Origin: Verrucomicrobiota bacterium
GTDB taxonomy: Bacteria; Verrucomicrobiota; Verrucomicrobiia; Opitutales; UBA953
Direction: 5' to 3'
Assembly: GCA_005798925.1 (NCBI GenBank)
Contig: SYID01000138.1
Span: 1-10,623 of the forward strand
DNA length: 10,623 nt
A program made the position numbers and the translations under genes. Positions 7,301 to 10,623 of this stretch are shown piece after piece. The notes under the pieces were generated by a model. That model saw only the letters and a program-made list of their open reading frames with translations, was not told the DNA's origin and searched no databases. Within the stretch, counting starts at the first letter, position 1, and each line of letters starts with the position of its first letter.

Positions 7301-7345
7301 GGAGGAAAGATGGGGGCGGACCGAAGGCGGGCAATCCGAACCTAG

Positions 7346-9721
7346 CTACCGGAGGACCTCCGCCAGCAGGCGATAGGCCTGTTCGCGGGCGGCGTCAGGG
7401 AAGTCGTGCGCGCCTTCGGGGTGGATGACTTGCAGCGCATCGGGCGACCCGAGCAAGGCGAACACCGGGCGGGCGGCGGCGGCGACCTTGTCGACGCTCT
7501 GCCAACGGAAGTTGGCGTCGCCGAGGGAGGCGCTGATCAGGACGCGACGCGGCGCCAAGGCGCCGACCATCTCATGGAAATCAAAGGGGATGTCCGCCAG
7601 GCGGCCCGCGTATTCCGCCAGGCGCGGCATGTAGCGCGGCTGGCACCAGCCCTTGCCGAACCGCCAGACCGCCGGGGCGCCGTCGTAATAATCGAGATAC
7701 GAATCGAGGCCGCAGCTGCTCACGACGACCTTCAGTCGGTCATCGAAGACCGCGGTGTAGACGGCGTTATGGCCGCCGAGCGAATGACCGATGACGCCAT
7801 AGGAACCACCGCGCACGTACGGCAGGGCATCCAGCAGGTCGAGGGCGCGGATGTTATCCCAGATCGCCTTCATCGTGCCGCTGGCATAACCGAGGGCGAC
7901 CAGGTCGGGCTTGTAGTCGGCGAGATGCGGGTAGGCCGGAGACAAGGTCACGTAACCGCGCTCGGCCAGCTCGGCGGCGTATTGCCGGTTGGCCTTGCCG
8001 CCCAATCCGACCACGACGCCGACCCCCACCGTGTCGTCGGTCGGATGCAGGCACAGGACGGCCGCGACCTTCATGTCTTTGACCAGCGCGGCCTTGGGCA
8101 CGCAGAGGTAGGCAGGCACGCGGCTACCGCGTTCCGACTGATAGGTGATCTTGCGACGGACATACGACCCCATGTCGTCCTCCTTCTCCACCTTCATCGT
8201 CAGCGGGACCTTACGCTCGGGTCCGGGCAGCCGGCCCATCACGGCCTCCATGCCCCGCACGATCTCAGCCCGACGGCCGGCCCAGCCGGCTGCGTCCGCG
8301 ACCGGCATGACCTTTCCTGACGTATCATGCCGCCGCAGCAGGTTGTCCCGCGGAAGGCGCCGATCGGCAGGCGAAGCCCGGAGATCGAGTCGGGCCACGT
8401 AAGCGTCGCCGCTCCCTTTGCTCTTGAGGGCGAGATGATCCAGATGCTGCGCGCCCGAGAAAGCACCGGCGAGGAGCAGGCCGCCGCGGCCGTCCATCAC
8501 GTCGACATAGGCATTGTCCAAACCGACGCCGCCGGACTGCTTGAGCCAGAGCAGCGCCCCGGCCCCGTCGAACTTGGCGACATAGACGTCGGTCGAGCCG
8601 CGGCTTCGCAGGCTCTTGCCGCCGAGCGAGAAGACCTCCGAGAACTCGCCGGTGAGGAACACGTCGCCCGTGCCGTCCGTGGCGACGCCCAGGCCATAGT
8701 CGACAGCCGGCCCCTGTCCGACCCGGCTCCAAAGCAGCTTGCCGTCGGCGTCGTAGTGGCAGAGCAACGCGTCGGCATCCTTCTCACCCGTCGTGGCGTA
8801 GGCCTCGGGGCCGACCTGGGCCCGGCCCTTGAACATGCCGCTGGCCCAGACGCGCCCTTGCGCATCGCACGCGATCTCGTGGAAGAGGCAGCTGGGTTCG
8901 CCCGGGTGCTGCCGCAGCCAGAGAACCTGGCCATCGCGATCCAGCTTCGCCACCAGCGCCGAAGTGCCCTTGGGGGATGACAGGGGGAAGGCGCCGAAGG
9001 CGCCGACGCCCGGGCTGAGGCCGCCGATATAAATATTATCCCCACCATCGACCACGACGCCATAGGCGGAACCGCCGGCCTTGCCGGTCGCCGCCTTGAC
9101 CCAGACGAGCTCGCCGTCGGCGCGGTATTTGGCGACGAAGATATGTGCGCCCGGCTCATTGGGCACCACCACGTCGCCGAAGGTCGCCTCGCCGACGACC
9201 GCGCCGGCGACGATCACATCGCCCCGGCTGTCGACGGCCACGGCATGGCCGAAGTCATAACCTCGGCCGCCCGCGGTACGGATCCAGCGGAACCGGCCGT
9301 CCTTGTCATAGGAGACCACGAAGGCGTCGTAATCTCCGCGCCCCCGGACGGCGTGCCCGTCGAACTCGGCCGATGCGCCCTGGAAATGTCCGGTCACGTA
9401 TGAGTTGCCCTTAGCATCGGTCGCCACCGCATAGGCGCGGTCGATCTGCGGGCCGCCGGCGACCTTCGACCAGAGAGGGTTTCCATGACTGTCGAGTTTG
9501 GCGACGAAGACATCGTTGAGACCAAGCCCTTTGTGCGTGACCGCGCCGAAGCCGACCTCGTCCGCGCACTCGCCGGCGACGAAGACGTTGCCGTCGCGGT
9601 CGACGTTCAATCCTCGCACCTTGTCGGCCTTGACGCCGCCGCCGGATGCCGCCCAGTCGAAGGCCGGCTCAGCCGAAAGGACGACGGTCAGATGCAGGAG
9701 CAAGATGACGGGGAAACGCAT
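7346..9721 (-). CDS. Secreted SBBP seven-bladed propeller fused to an alpha/beta hydrolase
   Basis: I chose the ATG at 9721 (791 residues) because a clear signal peptide follows it (MRFPVILLLHLTVVLSA); a TTG at 9781 would add 20 residues and bury the signal. Residues 20-455 contain seven repeats of about 55-60 residues of the SBBP type (PF06739). Each has a core like A-V-x-x-D-x-x-G-x-x-x-V-x-G (for example AYAVATDAKGNSYVTG and GLGVATDGTGDVFLTG) and a later D-A-F/Y-V-x-x-x-D-x-x-G-x-x-x-W, which suggests a complete seven-bladed propeller. The C-terminal part (about 458-791) is an alpha/beta hydrolase related to abhydrolase_7 and acetyl xylan esterases. It opens with NLLRRHD, has the nucleophile elbow GHSLGG with Ser647, and has likely acid Asp735 (SLGDAN) and base His772 (GAHDFP). 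Relatives I know normally carry only the hydrolase after a signal peptide, so the fusion is notable. It is the first gene of the minus-strand block. Probable role: exported esterase, with the propeller aiding binding; substrate unknown. Confidence 0.88.
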   Translation of the reverse strand: MRFPVILLLHLTVVLSAEPAFDWAASGGGVKADKVRGLNVDRDGNVFVAGECADEVGFGAVTHKGLGLNDVFVAKLDSHGNPLWSKVAGGPQIDRAYAVATDAKGNSYVTGHFQGASAEFDGHAVRGRGDYDAFVVSYDKDGRFRWIRTAGGRGYDFGHAVAVDSRGDVIVAGAVVGEATFGDVVVPNEPGAHIFVAKYRADGELVWVKAATGKAGGSAYGVVVDGGDNIYIGGLSPGVGAFGAFPLSSPKGTSALVAKLDRDGQVLWLRQHPGEPSCLFHEIACDAQGRVWASGMFKGRAQVGPEAYATTGEKDADALLCHYDADGKLLWSRVGQGPAVDYGLGVATDGTGDVFLTGEFSEVFSLGGKSLRSRGSTDVYVAKFDGAGALLWLKQSGGVGLDNAYVDVMDGRGGLLLAGAFSGAQHLDHLALKSKGSGDAYVARLDLRASPADRRLPRDNLLRRHDTSGKVMPVADAAGWAGRRAEIVRGMEAVMGRLPGPERKVPLTMKVEKEDDMGSYVRRKITYQSERGSRVPAYLCVPKAALVKDMKVAAVLCLHPTDDTVGVGVVVGLGGKANRQYAAELAERGYVTLSPAYPHLADYKPDLVALGYASGTMKAIWDNIRALDLLDALPYVRGGSYGVIGHSLGGHNAVYTAVFDDRLKVVVSSCGLDSYLDYYDGAPAVWRFGKGWCQPRYMPRLAEYAGRLADIPFDFHEMVGALAPRRVLISASLGDANFRWQSVDKVAAAARPVFALLGSPDALQVIHPEGAHDFPDAAREQAYRLLAEVLR

Positions 9722-9840
9722 GAGCGGCCGGGGACGGGCGTGCCTCCAGCCAAACTCCCGGGCCACCGCTCGCAACCCCAACCCATAGGCTATCTTGTTT
9801 GCCTCCGGCCAGCCCCTGCCCTATCCGTCCCCCTCTCTCC
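9722..9840. promoter_or_regulatory. Divergent intergenic region, probable promoter zone for both flanking genes
   Basis: These 119 bases lie between the divergent starts of the propeller-hydrolase and the aldehyde dehydrogenase, so promoters for both are expected here. The only AT-rich patch is near 9783-9800. It holds an interrupted palindrome ATAG-G-CTAT (9785-9793), which could be a small operator core, and TATCTT (9791-9796), a weak plus-strand -10 candidate. I see no convincing -35 box on either strand, and the major promoter consensus of this organism is unknown. Treat the exact sites as guesses. Confidence 0.35.
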
Positions 9841-10623
9841 ATGTCGACCCTCCTCGGATCCTCTTTCATCGGCTTCGGCCGCGGCCAGTCCCGCACCGCG
9901 CCGTATCGCTCCGTGAACCCGGCCACGGCCACCGCCCTCGAGCCGGACTTCTTCCCTGCCACCGCGGCCGAAGCGGACCGGGCCTGCGCCCTAGCCGACC
10001 AGGCCACCCCGGCGCTCGCCGATCTTTCCGGCCAGAAGAAGGCCGCCTTCCTGCGCGACATCGCCACCCGTATCGAAGCCGCCACGCCCGCCCTCGTCGC
10101 CCGCGCGACGCAGGAGACCGGCCTCCCGGAGGCCCGTTGCCAAGGTGAGATCGGCCGGACGATGGGGCAGCTGCGCCTCTTCGCGGACCTCGTCGAAAAA
10201 GGCGACTGGATCGATGCGCGCATCGAGACCGCGAATCCGGACCGCAAGCCCCTGCCTAAGCCTGACCACCGCTCGCTCTTCCGCCCCGTCGGCCCCGTCG
10301 CCGTCTTCTGCGCGAGCAACTTCCCCTTCGCCTACTCCGTCGCCGGCGGCGACACCGCCTCGGCCTTCGCCGCAGGCTGCCCCGTCATCGTGATGGCGCA
10401 CCACGCGCACGTCGGCACCGCCGAGATCATGGGCGGCCTCATCGTCGAAGCCGTCAAGGCAGCCGGTCTCCCGGAAGGCACGTTCTCGCTCCTGATGGGC
10501 GAAGGCCGCGTGATCGGCCAGCAGGTCGCCAAGCACCCCGCCCTGCGCGCCATCGGCTTCACCGGCTCCCGCGTCGGCGGACGCGCCCTGATGGACACCG
10601 CCGCCGCGCGCCCGACGCCCATC
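9841..10623 (+). CDS. Alpha-ketoglutarate semialdehyde dehydrogenase-type aldehyde dehydrogenase (3' end missing)
   Basis: The frame runs from ATG 9841 to the window end without a stop, so 261 residues of a protein usually near 520 are seen. The sequence follows the alpha-ketoglutaric semialdehyde (2,5-dioxovalerate) dehydrogenase family, which makes 2-oxoglutarate from pentose, uronate or glucarate breakdown using NAD(P)+. Family marks are KGDWIDARI, RPVGPVAVF, CASNFPFAYSVAGGD and AGCPVIV. Asn160 in ASNFPF matches the catalytic asparagine of the superfamily, and FTGSRVGG (240-247) is the cofactor-binding glycine turn. The catalytic Cys and general-base Glu lie beyond the window. Met185 (VIVMAH) stands where relatives, as I recall them, have a Lys that contacts the cofactor ribose. 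No signal peptide is present, so it acts in the cytoplasm. There is no Shine-Dalgarno site; the leader is CCCTCTCTCC. Family firm, exact substrate inferred. Confidence 0.9.
   Translation, partial: MSTLLGSSFIGFGRGQSRTAPYRSVNPATATALEPDFFPATAAEADRACALADQATPALADLSGQKKAAFLRDIATRIEAATPALVARATQETGLPEARCQGEIGRTMGQLRLFADLVEKGDWIDARIETANPDRKPLPKPDHRSLFRPVGPVAVFCASNFPFAYSVAGGDTASAFAAGCPVIVMAHHAHVGTAEIMGGLIVEAVKAAGLPEGTFSLLMGEGRVIGQQVAKHPALRAIGFTGSRVGGRALMDTAAARPTPI

Noticed and set aside
6464..7345. Long plus-strand open frame (293 codons) opposite the sulfatase
   Set aside because: The minus strand encodes an intact sulfatase with all active-site motifs. The antisense frame has no recognisable domain and reflects third-position GC bias that removes stops.
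7406..8320. Plus-strand open frame (304 codons) opposite the hydrolase domain
   Set aside because: It mirrors the codon structure of the real gene on the minus strand and shows no domain, signal or sensible start context.
8988..9005. Tandem repeat AAGGCGCCG x2
   Set aside because: It is only two copies inside a propeller blade, encoding GAF-GAF. It fits coding sequence and is not a separate element.
9722..9781. TTG start giving a 20-residue longer propeller-hydrolase
   Set aside because: It would put an Arg-rich stretch before the clear signal peptide that begins at the ATG at 9721.
9768..9796. Sigma-70-type promoter with TATCTT as -10
   Set aside because: No -35 box of reasonable quality is found at 16-18 bases, so it is mentioned only as a weak candidate within the divergent spacer.

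Overview
The window is a 10.6 kb piece of a high-GC bacterial genome (I estimate about two thirds G+C by eye). It carries eight genes, two of them cut by the window ends. Short signal peptides, an arylsulfatase, a sialidase-like Asp-box protein, a GHL10 glycosidase-like protein, two secreted alpha/beta hydrolases and an SBBP propeller together suggest a heterotrophic Verrucomicrobiota (Opitutae-like) or Planctomycetota bacterium. That assignment is inference from gene content; no rRNA or marker gene is present.

Layout. The plus-strand block (1-3700) holds the end of a sugar phosphate isomerase/epimerase-like TIM barrel protein, an exported multidomain GHL10 protein whose ATG overlaps the previous stop by one base, and a 153-residue acidic protein I do not recognise. 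At 3700/3701 it meets a minus-strand block head-on with no spacer: the two stop codons form TGATCA. The minus-strand block, in transcription order from 9721 down to 3701, holds an SBBP propeller fused to an alpha/beta hydrolase, an arylsulfatase, a small esterase whose start overlaps the sulfatase stop (ATGA), and a sialidase-like Asp-box protein. A 119-base divergent spacer (9722-9840) separates this block from a plus-strand aldehyde dehydrogenase of the alpha-ketoglutarate semialdehyde dehydrogenase type, which runs off the right end.

How the genes may work together. Four minus-strand products and the GHL10 protein have signal peptides and are likely periplasmic or exported, so sulfate esters, acyl esters and glycosidic bonds of a decorated polysaccharide could be attacked outside the cytoplasm. 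The isomerase-like protein and the semialdehyde dehydrogenase fit later sugar or sugar-acid catabolism. No transporter, regulator, sulfatase-maturing enzyme, tRNA, rRNA, CRISPR array, insertion sequence or phage gene is seen. No stretch longer than 300 bases lacks a gene; the longest spacer is 119 bases.

I found no clearly new defence or mobile system. The most unusual items are the propeller-hydrolase fusion, a Lys-to-Met change at a conserved cofactor-binding position in the aldehyde dehydrogenase, the zero-spacer convergent gene end, and the near absence of Shine-Dalgarno sequences with pyrimidine-rich leaders instead.
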